Shown: positions 54,717 through 63,727, counted from the first letter of the stretch. The stretch is 64,000 nucleotides of DNA from IDS-8 sp035304285 (GCA_035304285.1 DATGQI010000036.1:9760-73759); one strand, 5' to 3'. Notes: a model not told the origin generated them from the sequence alone. Numbers and translations: made by a program.

Positions 54717-55790
54717 TCAGGCTCCCGGTTTCGTACCCGCAACGGTAACGCGGTCGCGCCCCTCGCGCTTGCTCTGGTAGAGAGCGGCATCGGCAAGTGC
54801 GACCAACTGCTCCGGCGATACGGAGTCGCCGCGATTGCGCATCGCAACGCCGATGCTGATGCTAGCCGGCACGGAACCACCTCGTGTACGTATGGGCAGC
54901 GAGCGCATACCCTCGCAGATGCGCTCGCCGAGGGCCCTGCAGCCTTTTTCGTCAATGTCTTGGACGATGACGAGGAATTCCTCTCCACCCCAGCGGCAAA
55001 CGATATCCTGCGGGCGCACCGAGGCGACGATTGAGCCGGCCACGCGGCGCAGCACCTGGTCGCCCACCTGGTGCCCGAACTGGTCGTTGACCTGCTTGAA
55101 GTTGTCGATGTCGGCGAGGCAGATGCCGAGGGAGTGGTTGTGCTTCTGTGCTTCCATCAGCGCCGAGCTCAGGAGATCGGTGGCGCCGCGTCGGTTCCAA
55201 AGCCGGGTCAGGGGATCAAACATAGCCTGCCGACGTGCTTCGCCGAGCTTGGTGACCATCGCCGACTGCGCGTTGCTCAACTCGACAGAAAACAGCTCCC
55301 TTTGCGCCATGTCACCCAAATCGGTGAGCGTGGCGGCGAAATCGGGATCGGGTTTTCGCGGTTTCAGGTCCATGACGCAGAACGTGCCGATCGTTTTGCC
55401 TTCGGAATCCCGAATCGGGAAACCGGCGTAGAACCTGATTTTCGGAGCCTTGCAGACCACGGGACTGCTCATCATGTAGAGATCTTCAAGCGTGTCCGGA
55501 ACCACCATTTGCCTGCCCTCGCGGATCACCTCCGCACAAAGGCTCTTACTCATCGGTAGCTCCGTGACCTGCCAGCCTGAAACGGACTTGAACCACTGCC
55601 GGTCCCCGTGTACGACCGTGATTGCCGCGATGGGTACGTTCAGTGCGCGCCTCGCGAGCCGTGTGATGCGCTCAAAGCGTTCTTCCAGGGGAGTATAGAA
55701 CGGATCCAGCGAATGCAGATTTGCGAGTTTCAGCGTTGCCGTACTCGCCACGGTACGGCTTAAAGCTGTCTCATCATCGAACCTGGACAT
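54717..55790 (-). CDS. GAF-GGDEF diguanylate cyclase
   Basis: The 357-residue cytoplasmic protein has a GAF domain (about 35-165; TVVHGDRQWFKSVSGWQVTE, IRFYAGFPIRDSEGKTIGTF) and a GGDEF domain (about 195-350) with an active GGEEF near 268-272. An RxxD inhibitory site (RPQD) sits just upstream in RPQDIVCRWGGEEF, so product inhibition is expected. It is a probable local source of c-di-GMP near riboswitch 2. The GAF ligand is unknown. Confidence 0.93.
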   Translation of the reverse strand: MSRFDDETALSRTVASTATLKLANLHSLDPFYTPLEERFERITRLARRALNVPIAAITVVHGDRQWFKSVSGWQVTELPMSKSLCAEVIREGRQMVVPDTLEDLYMMSSPVVCKAPKIRFYAGFPIRDSEGKTIGTFCVMDLKPRKPDPDFAATLTDLGDMAQRELFSVELSNAQSAMVTKLGEARRQAMFDPLTRLWNRRGATDLLSSALMEAQKHNHSLGICLADIDNFKQVNDQFGHQVGDQVLRRVAGSIVASVRPQDIVCRWGGEEFLVIVQDIDEKGCRALGERICEGMRSLPIRTRGGSVPASISIGVAMRNRGDSVSPEQLVALADAALYQSKREGRDRVTVAGTKPGA

Positions 55791-55891
55791 TCCGCGAACT
55801 CTCGTGATGGAACCAGTACTCTGACAGGCTCGCCTCGTACTACGAATCCTGTATCTTTTAGAACAAGTACTTCCTATGGCGCCAGCTACTG

Positions 55892-55914
55892 GTTCACGTT
55901 AGCGAAGCGTGAAC
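55892..55914. promoter_or_regulatory. inverted repeat before the ZIP transporter gene
   Basis: GTTCACG (55892-55898), 9-nt loop, CGTGAAC (55908-55914) lies 31 bp upstream of the transporter start. It could be a metal-regulator operator or an RNA hairpin; sequence does not decide. Confidence 0.35.
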
Positions 55915-55945
55915 TGGTCCGCGATGGCGGCGCGGAGCATGTTAA

Positions 55946-56725
55946 TTGGAAACGAACGTCATCTGGCTGGGCTTCGTTGGGAGCCTTCTGGCCGGCCTCT
56001 GCACCGGCGTCGGCGCATCCGCGATTTTCCTGGTGCGGCGGCTCTCGGACCGGACCGAGGACGTGCTTCTCAGTTCCGCGGCGGGAGTCATGCTTGCCGC
56101 AACCTTCTTCTCGCTGCTACTGCCCGCCATCGGTTACGGCGAACTCCTGTATGCCAGCAAGGCAACTGCCGTGGCCGTGGTCGTAGGGGGCTTCCTCCTC
56201 GGTGCAGTTGCGCTTCATCTCATCCACAGATTCGTTCCGCATGAACACTTCCTGGCTGGCCGTGAAGGACCGGACACCGCCACCTTGAGTCGCATCTGGC
56301 TGTTCGTGATTGCCATCACCCTGCATAACTTCCCCGAAGGCATGGCAGTCGGCGTGGGCTTCGCGGGCGGGGACCTCGGCAACGGCATCGCGCTGGCAAC
56401 GGGGATCGGCATGCAGAACATACCGGAGGGGCTGGCTGTCGCCGCGTCCTTGCTGGCCATTCGCTACACCAGGATGCAAGCCTTCCTCGTGGCCTGCCTG
56501 ACCGGCCTGGTCGAACCGATAGGGGGCCTCGTCGGAAGCGTCGCTGTCGCAGTTGCCGAGCCCCTGATGCCGTGGACGCTCGGTTTCGCGGCCGGCGCGA
56601 TGCTGTTCATTATCAGTGACGAGATAATCCCGGAGACCCATCGCGGCGGTTACCAGACACTGGCGACATTTTCAATGCTTGGCGGCTTCTCCGTAATGAT
56701 GTTTCTTGACGCAACGCTGGGATGA
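55946..56725 (+). CDS. ZIP-family metal cation transporter
   Basis: It encodes 259 residues from a TTG at 55946 (GGAG at 8 nt upstream); no ATG in frame gives a full first helix. Eight helices and the ZIP metal-binding signatures are present: HNFPEGMAVGVGFAGG in TM4 and MQNIPEGLAVAASL in TM5, with a His in HLIHRFVPHEHF as a loop site. It would import Zn2+ or a related divalent ion. Divergent from the GAF-GGDEF gene. Confidence 0.92.
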   Translation: METNVIWLGFVGSLLAGLCTGVGASAIFLVRRLSDRTEDVLLSSAAGVMLAATFFSLLLPAIGYGELLYASKATAVAVVVGGFLLGAVALHLIHRFVPHEHFLAGREGPDTATLSRIWLFVIAITLHNFPEGMAVGVGFAGGDLGNGIALATGIGMQNIPEGLAVAASLLAIRYTRMQAFLVACLTGLVEPIGGLVGSVAVAVAEPLMPWTLGFAAGAMLFIISDEIIPETHRGGYQTLATFSMLGGFSVMMFLDATLG

Positions 56726-56758
56726 CGAGTTTCTGCGGCGATACGGTAAGCTAGCGAG

Positions 56759-59053
56759 ATGACAGATCCCCTCGAGCAAAGCTCCCTCCGTTATCACAGC
56801 CTGCCGACGCCGGGCAAACTCGAAATTGCATCGACCAAGCCGCTGTCTAACCAGCTCGACCTCGCGCAGGCGTATTCGCCCGGAGTTGCGTACCCGTGCC
56901 TGCGTATCAAATCCCGGCCTGACGAAGCCGCGCTGTACACGACGCGCGGCAACCTGGTGGCGGTGATCACCAACGGTACCGCCGTGCTGGGGCTGGGTAA
57001 TATCGGCCCGCTGGCTGCCAAGCCCGTGATGGAAGGCAAAGCCGTCATCTTCAAACGCTTCGCCGGCATCGACGTCTTCGACCTGGAGGTAGATGAGACC
57101 GATCCGGATATGCTCGTCGAAGTGATCGCGCGGCTCGAGCCTACTTTCGGCGGAATCAACCTGGAGGACATCAAGGCGCCCGAATGCTTCGAGGTGGAAC
57201 GGAAGCTGCGCGCACGCATGAACATCCCTGTGTTCCATGATGACCAGCACGGTACCGCTATCGTGTCCGCGGCCGCGATCCGGAACGGCCTGCGCCTGGT
57301 GAACAAGACCATCGAGGACGTGAAACTGGTATCGACCGGCGGCGGCGCGGCGAGCCTCGCCTGCCTCGACCTGCTGGTGCGCATCGGCCTGCCGCCGGCC
57401 AATATCACGCTGGTGGACCTGCAGGGGGTCGTTTACGAAGGGCGCACGGAGGATATGAATCCTTACAAGGCCCGGTACGCCCGCGCGACGGAGTTGCGCA
57501 CCCTGGGCGAGGCGATCGAGGGGGCGGACATCTTTCTCGGCCTTTCGGCACCGGACGTGCTCAGCGCGGACATGGTGCGAACCATGGCGGACCGGCCGCT
57601 CATTCTGGCTTTGGCAAATCCGACGCCTGAGATACTGCCGGAAGTTGCCCGCGAAGCTCGCCCGGACGCGATCATGGCCACGGGCAGGTCGGATTACCCG
57701 AACCAGGTGAACAACGTACTCTGTTTCCCGTTCCTGTTCCGTGGCGCGCTGGACGTCGGCGCCACCGCGGTAAACGACGAAATGGAGATAGCCTGCGTCC
57801 ATGCCATCGCCGACCTGGCGCTCCTGGAATCGAGCTACGAAGTCGCGAGCGTGTACCAGGGCGAGGCGCTGCGATTCGGCCCTGACTACCTGATCCCGAA
57901 GCCCTTCGACCAGCGGCTGATGGCGCACGTATCTTTCGCCGTGGCGAAAGCTGCCATGGACAGCGGAGTTGCGGCCCGGCCGATCTCCGACCTGGAGGCT
58001 TACCGGCAGAAGCTCAAGAGCTTCAGCCATCGCACCGCCCTGTTCATGCAGCCGGTAATTGATGTCGCCAAGCGGGGTCGGGAACGGCTTGCGTACGCAG
58101 AAGGGGAAAGCGACAGCATTCTTCGCACGGTCCAGACAGCGGTGGACGAGGGTATCGCCGATCCTATTGTCATTGGACGCGCGGCGGTCGTTGCCAACAA
58201 AATCCAGGCGCTCGGCTTGCGGCTGCGCGAAGGCATTGATTTCGAACTTGTGGACCCGCAGCAAGACCCGCGCTACCGGGAATATTGGCAGTTCTACCAC
58301 TCACGCGTGGCGCGCAAAGGCGTCTCGGTCGAAGCGGCCAAGGAAGCCATGCGCACGGACAACACCGTCATAGCGGCGTGCCTCGTGGCGCTGGAGGACG
58401 CCGACGCGATGATTTGCGGCACGGTAGGCCGCTTCGACCGGCATTTGCGCCACATCATAGACATCATCGGGGTGGAGTCTTCCGAGCGGAGGATCTCCTC
58501 GATGAGCGTGCTGATCCTGCCGCAAGGTCCATTGTTCATAGCAGATACGCATATCGGGATTGACCCGACGGCGGAACAGATCGTCGATACCACGCTTGCC
58601 TGCACTGACCGGATCAGCGACTTCGGCATCAAGCCGCGGGTAGCGCTGCTGTCGCATTCCAATTTCGGCTCATCGCGCGCCCCTGCAGCGAAGAAAATGC
58701 GCAAGGCGGTGCAGATGTTGCGGGAGCGGGCTCCGGAGCTCGAGCTGGACGGAGAGATGCACGCGTCCGCGGCGCTGAGCAAGGCTGTGCGGGACACGAT
58801 CAACCCGTTCTCAACCCTGGAGGCGGCCGCAAACCTGCTGATCATGCCCGACCTCGACACGGCGAACATATCCATGGAACTGACACGCGCAATTCACGGC
58901 GCCCTCCTGATCGGACCTATCCTTTCCGGCACGGCAAAGCCTGCGCACATCGTCATCCCGACCGCGACGGTGAAAGGCATCTTCAACATGAGCGCGCTTG
59001 CGGTTTCGGACGCGTCGCGGCTAAAAAATGCCAGCGGCCCGACTCAAGCGTGA
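56759..59053 (+). CDS. maeB: NADP-dependent malic enzyme with phosphotransacetylase-like domain
   Basis: The 764-residue protein has a malic enzyme N-terminal domain (about 20-150; AYSPGVAYPCLRI, VFHDDQHGTAIVSAAA), an NAD(P)-binding domain (about 160-420; VKLVSTGGGAASLACLDLLV) and a C-terminal PTA-like domain (about 430-764; RLAYAEGESDSILRTVQTAV, DANISMELT). This is the MaeB arrangement. It decarboxylates malate to pyruvate with NADP reduction; the PTA-like part is regulatory in known cases. Its stop overlaps the convergent NDH-2 gene by 10 bp. Confidence 0.95.
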   Translation: MTDPLEQSSLRYHSLPTPGKLEIASTKPLSNQLDLAQAYSPGVAYPCLRIKSRPDEAALYTTRGNLVAVITNGTAVLGLGNIGPLAAKPVMEGKAVIFKRFAGIDVFDLEVDETDPDMLVEVIARLEPTFGGINLEDIKAPECFEVERKLRARMNIPVFHDDQHGTAIVSAAAIRNGLRLVNKTIEDVKLVSTGGGAASLACLDLLVRIGLPPANITLVDLQGVVYEGRTEDMNPYKARYARATELRTLGEAIEGADIFLGLSAPDVLSADMVRTMADRPLILALANPTPEILPEVAREARPDAIMATGRSDYPNQVNNVLCFPFLFRGALDVGATAVNDEMEIACVHAIADLALLESSYEVASVYQGEALRFGPDYLIPKPFDQRLMAHVSFAVAKAAMDSGVAARPISDLEAYRQKLKSFSHRTALFMQPVIDVAKRGRERLAYAEGESDSILRTVQTAVDEGIADPIVIGRAAVVANKIQALGLRLREGIDFELVDPQQDPRYREYWQFYHSRVARKGVSVEAAKEAMRTDNTVIAACLVALEDADAMICGTVGRFDRHLRHIIDIIGVESSERRISSMSVLILPQGPLFIADTHIGIDPTAEQIVDTTLACTDRISDFGIKPRVALLSHSNFGSSRAPAAKKMRKAVQMLRERAPELELDGEMHASAALSKAVRDTINPFSTLEAAANLLIMPDLDTANISMELTRAIHGALLIGPILSGTAKPAHIVIPTATVKGIFNMSALAVSDASRLKNASGPTQA

Positions 59054-60330
59054 TCTGACGAGGCTCCGGGTTTCGCGGCCGGTGGACGATCAGGCGTTAT
59101 CAACCGCGCGCCACGATCGAACGTCAGGTACGACCACAGCCACTGGATCGCTACCAGCAGCCTGCTCCTGACACTGATCAGGAAGTAGATGTGCACGATG
59201 CCCCAGAGCCACCAGGCGAACCAGCCGGTAAAGCGTAAACGCCCAAAATCGACCACCGCGGCACGCCGTCCTATGGTGGCGAGTTGGCCGGAGTCCTTGT
59301 AACGGAAAGGAGCGGGTTTCGGTTCCCCGGAGACGCGAGACGCAATGATCGCTCCGACGTAGGCGCCCTGCTGTTTCGCTACCGGCGCCACACCGGGCAA
59401 AGGCTTCTCTGTTCCGTGCCGGTAGAGCGCAGCGTCGCCGACGATGTATACCCCGTCGAGTCCCGGCACCGAAAGATCCTCCGCCACCGCCACCCTGCCC
59501 GCCCGGTCCGCCGGCACATCCAGCCAGCGCGCCACAGGCGAGGCTTCGACACCGGCTGCCCATATGACCGTTGCGGCGTCGATTCGCCCTGCGGCCGTGT
59601 CCACGCCCTCGGCATCACATCCTGTGACCGCAACGCCGGTCTGCACGTCGACGCCGAGGTCTGCCAACGCCTGGCGAACGTACTCGCTCAGGGACTCGGG
59701 AAACGAGGACAAGAGGCGCGAGCCAGCTTCCAGGAGAATCACACGTGCCGTGCTCAAATCGATGTGCCTGAAGTCCGCGGCAAGCGCCTTGCGTGCCAGT
59801 TCCGACATCGTTCCCGCCATCTCGACGCCCGTCGGTCCGCCGCCGACCACTACGAACGTGAGGAATTTTTGCCGATGGACGGCATCATTTACAGCCTCGG
59901 CGCATTCGAACGCCATCAGGATTCTGCGGCGAATATGAGTAGCGTCAACGATCTCCTTGAGCCCGGGAGCGTACGGCGCCCACTCGTCATGTCCAAAATA
60001 GGAATGGGTAGCGCCGCTCGCAAGGACAAGGTAGTCGTACTCCTCGGATCGATCTCCAAGGAGGACTCGTTTGTTCAGCGGGTCGATGCCAGTGACCTCC
60101 GCCATCAGCACCTCCGCATTCTGCTGGCGACGAAGAATGCGCCGGATCGGCCAGGCAATGTCGGCAGGAGACAGCGCAGCAGTCGCCACCTGGTACAGAA
60201 GGGGCTGGAACAGGTGGTGATTTTGCTTATCGATCACCAGGACGCGGACATTGGCGCCTTTGAGCGCCCGCGTCGCAGCAAGGCCGCCGAACCCTGCGCC
60301 GACGACGACCACACGTGGACTGGACTTCAT
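59044..60330 (-). CDS. ndh: type II NADH:quinone oxidoreductase (NDH-2)
   Basis: It encodes 428 residues from the ATG at 60330 (GGGAGGA). The FAD site GAGFGGLAATRALKG is at the N-terminus, and the NADH site VVVGGGPTGVEMAGTM near 165. A conserved APVAKQQGAYVGAIIAS segment and a C-terminal amphipathic or membrane helix (FTGWFAWWLWGIVHIYFLIS) anchor it. It passes electrons from NADH to quinone without pumping. Confidence 0.94.
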   Translation of the reverse strand: MKSSPRVVVVGAGFGGLAATRALKGANVRVLVIDKQNHHLFQPLLYQVATAALSPADIAWPIRRILRRQQNAEVLMAEVTGIDPLNKRVLLGDRSEEYDYLVLASGATHSYFGHDEWAPYAPGLKEIVDATHIRRRILMAFECAEAVNDAVHRQKFLTFVVVGGGPTGVEMAGTMSELARKALAADFRHIDLSTARVILLEAGSRLLSSFPESLSEYVRQALADLGVDVQTGVAVTGCDAEGVDTAAGRIDAATVIWAAGVEASPVARWLDVPADRAGRVAVAEDLSVPGLDGVYIVGDAALYRHGTEKPLPGVAPVAKQQGAYVGAIIASRVSGEPKPAPFRYKDSGQLATIGRRAAVVDFGRLRFTGWFAWWLWGIVHIYFLISVRSRLLVAIQWLWSYLTFDRGARLITPDRPPAAKPGASSDHA

Positions 60331-60492
60331 TCTCCTCCCGGTGCGGAAATGGGACATACGCCAGATAGGAAGCGCGGATTTGCGCTACTCTATCGGCACA
60401 ATCGACTTCTTCGGACACCTTCAGTTTACGCGCACGATGGGCGCCGCGCCCGGTGTCCCGGAGCGAATCCGTGCAGACTTGAGGAGATACCG

Positions 60493-60984
60493 ATGTTCAA
60501 GAAGACCCAGCCCGAGGAGAAACAGGCGCAAGCCCCGACGCAACCTGCCGCCGCCGACCCCGTCATGGTTCGTACACGCAGCGTCTCCGTTATCGGACCC
60601 ACGCTTGTGTTCAAAGGCGAACTCTCTGCGGACGAGGATCTCGTAATCCAGGGGACCATTGAAGGCACCATTGCACATCACAAGAAGAACCTGACGGTAG
60701 GCAAAGAGGGACGCGTAAAAGCCGACATTAATGCAGCGTCCGTAACGATCGAAGGGCACGTCGAGGGAGACATCCATGGCGATGATTTCGTTGAGCTCGC
60801 AAAGAGCGCGGTCGTGACCGGAAATATTTTTTGCGGACGCGTCAAGATGGCTGATGGCGCCACATTTAATGGCAGTATCGAAATGGGTTCTCCGCGCACG
60901 AGCCAGGCGAAGCTGTCGGTAGCAGAAGATCGCCCGAGAGAGTCCTCGCGGGATCCGGCAAGGACACAAAACCTGGGGGCGTAA
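60493..60984 (+). CDS. bactofilin 1 (polymer-forming cytoskeletal protein)
   Basis: It encodes 163 residues from the ATG at 60493 (GGAG upstream); a long frame from 59284 overlaps NDH-2 antisense and is rejected. A short disordered N-terminus (KKTQPEEKQAQAPTQ) leads to the bactofilin beta-helix, about 35-140, with repeats such as GTIEGTIAHHKKNLTVGKEG and GHVEGDIHGDDFVELAKSAV, and a polar tail. Bactofilins polymerise without nucleotide and shape the cell or localise wall enzymes. Tandem with a second copy 18 bp downstream. Confidence 0.9.
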   Translation: MFKKTQPEEKQAQAPTQPAAADPVMVRTRSVSVIGPTLVFKGELSADEDLVIQGTIEGTIAHHKKNLTVGKEGRVKADINAASVTIEGHVEGDIHGDDFVELAKSAVVTGNIFCGRVKMADGATFNGSIEMGSPRTSQAKLSVAEDRPRESSRDPARTQNLGA

Positions 60985-61002
60985 TCCGGGCGGATAACGC
61001 TT

Positions 61003-61398
61003 ATGCCAGACGAGATGGCAGAACGTATGCAACGTGCCGCAACCGGCCAGCCCTCGTGTATCGGCTCGACGATGGTCATGAAGGGCGACCTGTCGGTCGA
61101 TGAGGACCTCATTATCGAAGGCTGCTTCGACGGGAAAATTACCCAGGGCGATCAGCGGCTTTCGATCGGCGAAAATGCAACGGTAAGAGCCGACATCCGC
61201 ACAGGTTCGGCCGTCATCGCGGGCTTTGTCGAGGGCAACGTGTATGGAAGCAGCACAGTCGTCATCAAGAAAACGGCGCGCCTTCACGGTGCGCTGACAG
61301 CGGAAAAGCTGTGCCTCGAATCGGGTGCGAACCTGGAGGACGTCGTCTTGTCCGGAAATATCGCGCGAATAAGCACGCCGCCTTCCCGGAACCGGTAG
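61003..61398 (+). CDS. bactofilin 2
   Basis: The 131-residue protein is a shorter bactofilin with the same helical beta repeats (DLSVDEDLIIEGCFDGKITQ; AVIAGFVEGNVYGSSTVVIK; RLHGALTAEKLCLESGANLE) and almost no tail. It is divergent in sequence from bactofilin 1, so the pair may co-polymerise like known bactofilin pairs. Probably co-transcribed with it. Confidence 0.9.
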   Translation: MPDEMAERMQRAATGQPSCIGSTMVMKGDLSVDEDLIIEGCFDGKITQGDQRLSIGENATVRADIRTGSAVIAGFVEGNVYGSSTVVIKKTARLHGALTAEKLCLESGANLEDVVLSGNIARISTPPSRNR

Positions 61399-61454
61399 TA
61401 GCCCGTCGCGCGTGCTACTACCGCCGCCGGACCCCTGATACCGGTGCCGGACCG

Positions 61455-62429
61455 CTAATCCCGGGCAGCCACGGCACGTTGCTCTGCCGGGGCCGGGAAA
61501 GTGCCGTCCGAATTCGACACCACGATTTCCACCCGCCGGTTCTGTTGCATTCCAGCGGATGTGTCGTTGCCGGCTACAGGATATTCCTCGCCGAGGCCGA
61601 CGGGGCGTATCCTGTCGCTCGGGATACCGCGCTCGACCAGCGCCTCGGTCACGGAGTCTGCGCGCCTCTCGCTCAGGTCCTTGTTGTACTCTGCCTCGCC
61701 ACGAGAGTCGGTATGTCCCTCGACCATCAGGCGCCGCTGCGGGTTCTCTTTCAGAAAGGCTGCGAGCCGATCCATGGATACATCGGCACCTGCTTTCAGA
61801 TCGTCTCCATCGGTATCGAAGAGCACGTCGCCCAAGGTCAGCACCAGCCCACGCTCGGTTCGCTCGGCCTCGAGTTCACCTTCCATCGCGTTCAACTCGT
61901 CGGCGAGCCGGTTGGCTTCCTCTATCGCCGCTTCAGCAACAGCTTGTGATGCTCGTGCTTCTTGCTGGCTGCGTTCCGCCTGCATCGCGCGCTGTTCTGC
62001 CATGCTCCTCGCACGTTCGGCTTCGGCCGTGCGGGCCTCCAGCTGGACCTCCCGTCGCCTTGCTTCTGCCTGGCTGATTTCACGGGCAGCCTCGGCTTCC
62101 GATGTCATCGCAAGGCCGATCTCGGCATTTCGCCGCGCCAGGTAGGCCTCATGCCGGATGTGTTCCACAGGCTGCCCGTCTTCCAGGGCGGCCTCTGCCC
62201 TTTGCAGCGCTTCGCGGGCGTTGGTGAGCTGTATCGAGGCTGCCTGCCTTGCCTGCGGCTGGCGTTCCAGCGATTCCACCGTGCTCCTCGCCTGATCCAG
62301 CTCGGGAATTCGCTCAGGCGTCGTCGTGCACGCCGAGAGCGCGAGCAGGATCGCTCCCGTTCCGGCGACGAGGTTGAGCCTGGTTGGCGCACCCGTTTCA
62401 AGAAAACGACTTACACATAAAATCTTCAT
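61455..62429 (-). CDS. OmpA-family lipoprotein with DUF4398 N-terminal domain
   Basis: The 324-residue protein has a lipobox-like LLALSACTT, a helical Gln/Ala/Glu-rich coiled-coil DUF4398 region (about 45-200) and an OmpA C-terminal peptidoglycan-binding domain (about 205-315; GDVLFDTDGDDLKAGADVSM, MVEGHTDSRGEAEYNKDLSE, RRADSVTEALVERGIPSDRI). It would tether the outer membrane to the cell wall. It overlaps the upstream DUF4398 lipoprotein stop as ATGA. Confidence 0.9.
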   Translation of the reverse strand: MKILCVSRFLETGAPTRLNLVAGTGAILLALSACTTTPERIPELDQARSTVESLERQPQARQAASIQLTNAREALQRAEAALEDGQPVEHIRHEAYLARRNAEIGLAMTSEAEAAREISQAEARRREVQLEARTAEAERARSMAEQRAMQAERSQQEARASQAVAEAAIEEANRLADELNAMEGELEAERTERGLVLTLGDVLFDTDGDDLKAGADVSMDRLAAFLKENPQRRLMVEGHTDSRGEAEYNKDLSERRADSVTEALVERGIPSDRIRPVGLGEEYPVAGNDTSAGMQQNRRVEIVVSNSDGTFPAPAEQRAVAARD

Positions 62430-62821
62430 TGCCTGTCTCCCGACCGCGACTGGTTCCTCGCGATCTCCTCCCTCAGGGTTTCAATGCTTCTGTTGAGTTC
62501 CTCAACCGCAAGCTCTGCCTTACGATTTCGCGTTATGGCGGTTGCCAGCTCTGCGTCAACAGCTGCTTCTTTCGCGTAGCGGGATGCAACGACGTTATCG
62601 TCGCTGTCAGCGGCGGCTCGCGCCTTCGCAAGCTTGTCCCGCGCCGCAGCGAGTTCGGTCGCACCGTACTCACGAGCGCCGGTCTGGTCGGCCTGCTCAA
62701 TACTTGCTTCGGCTCGCGCCAAATCCTGGAATGGCCGGTCCGGACCGGATGCACAGGCGCAAAGGATTGCCAGAGGCAACGCAAGCAGCATCGTCCCCGG
62801 CGTCTTCCACAACTTATTCAT
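62426..62821 (-). CDS. DUF4398 lipoprotein
   Basis: The 131-residue lipoprotein (lipobox LCAC) is almost all helix, rich in Ala, Glu, Arg and Asp (QDLARAEASIEQADQTGARE; YAKEAAVDAELATAITRNRK), as in DUF4398. It shares this domain with the OmpA-family partner directly downstream, with which it is coupled by ATGA at 62426-62429. A likely structural or spacer protein of the periplasm. Confidence 0.85.
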   Translation of the reverse strand: MNKLWKTPGTMLLALPLAILCACASGPDRPFQDLARAEASIEQADQTGAREYGATELAAARDKLAKARAAADSDDNVVASRYAKEAAVDAELATAITRNRKAELAVEELNRSIETLREEIARNQSRSGDRQ

Positions 62822-63030
62822 CGCTCATACTCTCCAGACAATTGTCACGATTGCTTCTGCGGCGCTGGCCGCGGACTTTGAATAGGCGATGCAGAATTCG
62901 TGCCAGTAACACGTGTTTTCCCTTTTGGGCATTTACAGCGAATAAGCATTTTTGCAAGGCGCATGTAAGCTTTACCGTCCGCCGGTGCAATTACCCTGTT
63001 GCAGCCCCTGTTTCCACGCTCAGTCCAAGT

Positions 63031-63046
63031 TGGCACGGCATTTGCT
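63031..63046 (+). promoter_or_regulatory. sigma-54 promoter for the entericidin gene
   Basis: TGGCACGGCATTTGCT is a perfect TGGCACG-N4-TTGCW match with correct spacing. The predicted start near 63056 gives a leader of about 38 nt to the GTG at 63094. Confidence 0.85.
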
Positions 63047-63093
63047 TTATTACTGCCGTAACGGCCGGTTGGCCCGAATAACAGGAGGTTTCC

Positions 63094-63243
63094 GTGAAAG
63101 TCATTTATTTGCTGGCGTTGATATTGGTGGCTTTTGCCGCAAGCGCGTGCAACACGACCCGCGGTTTTGGTCAGGACGTAGAGGCCACTGGCGACGCAAT
63201 CGAGGACACCGCTGACGACGCGATGGACGACGATAACGATTGA
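63094..63243 (+). CDS. entericidin-like small lipoprotein
   Basis: It encodes 49 residues from a GTG at 63094 with AGGAGG upstream. The sequence VKVIYLLALILVAFAASACN is a lipoprotein signal with lipobox SAC; the remainder, TTRGFGQDVEATGDAIEDTA plus an acidic tail, is the entericidin A/B pattern. Such peptides are small envelope lipoproteins induced under stress, with entericidin B promoting lysis in E. coli. There is no paired copy. Its perfect sigma-54 promoter ties it to the stress cluster at 41-49 kb. Confidence 0.9.
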   Translation: MKVIYLLALILVAFAASACNTTRGFGQDVEATGDAIEDTADDAMDDDND

Positions 63244-63252
63244 CGGTTTTAT

Positions 63253-63345
63253 GGGCTGCCCTTGTATTTCTGCCGGGCAATGACTGCATTCAGCTCCCCC
63301 CAAAGCACCGGTTACCCCGGTACGTAGCAAGAGCAGCCCTTTTTT
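63253..63345 (+). terminator. possible structured terminator after entericidin
   Basis: GGGCTGC (63253-63259) can pair with GCAGCCC (63333-63339), which is followed by TTTTTT; an inner ACCGG/CCGGT hairpin lies between. The loop is long, so a structured 3' end or small RNA is as likely as a simple terminator. Confidence 0.4.
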
Positions 63346-63441
63346 ATTATTGAGTAAGGTGCGGCCACTTTATGCCGCTTGTCGAAGTCGACGTACAAGG
63401 CGAGCGACGTGAAACGCGCCTTGGCCCAAAGGAGACCGAAC

Positions 63442-63639
63442 GTGAACTGGGACAGGATCGAAGGTAACTGGAAGCAGCTGGCCGGGAAGGCGAAGCAGAA
63501 GTGGGGCAAACTCACTGATGACGATCTCGACATGGTCGAAGGAAACAGCGAGGAACTGGCAGGTAAGATCCAAGAGCGCTACGGCAAATCCAGGGATGAT
63601 GCGAGGCGCGAAGTGGACGAATGGCGTCAGTCGCTGTAG
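63442..63639 (+). CDS. CsbD-family stress protein
   Basis: It encodes 65 residues from a GTG at 63442 with AGGAG at 8 nt. The sequence MNWDRIEGNWKQLAGKAKQK plus WGKLTDDDLDMVEGNSEELA and a C-terminal Arg/Glu helix is a typical CsbD. The family is small, hydrophilic and stress-induced, of unknown biochemistry. It is followed by a strong terminator. Confidence 0.93.
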   Translation: MNWDRIEGNWKQLAGKAKQKWGKLTDDDLDMVEGNSEELAGKIQERYGKSRDDARREVDEWRQSL

Positions 63640-63693
63640 CGACGTATAAGGACACACTTTCTTTGTAAGCAAGTAACCTTTGTAAGACGGCAA

Positions 63694-63727
63694 AAAGCCC
63701 GGCAGGTTTCAGAACCTGCCGGGCTTT
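63694..63727. terminator. bidirectional rho-independent terminator
   Basis: AAAGCCCGGCAGGTT (63694-63708), loop TCAG, AACCTGCCGGGCTTT (63713-63727), with A/T tracts on both sides. It ends csbD on the plus strand and the response regulator gene on the minus strand. Confidence 0.95.

Noticed and set aside
56672..58300. Minus-strand open frame of 542 codons opposite maeB
   Set aside because: maeB is unambiguous; the antisense product shows only a basic low-information composition.
59284..60984. 566-codon reading of the bactofilin gene starting inside NDH-2
   Set aside because: The extension is antisense to NDH-2. The ATG at 60493 has a ribosome site and gives a normal bactofilin.
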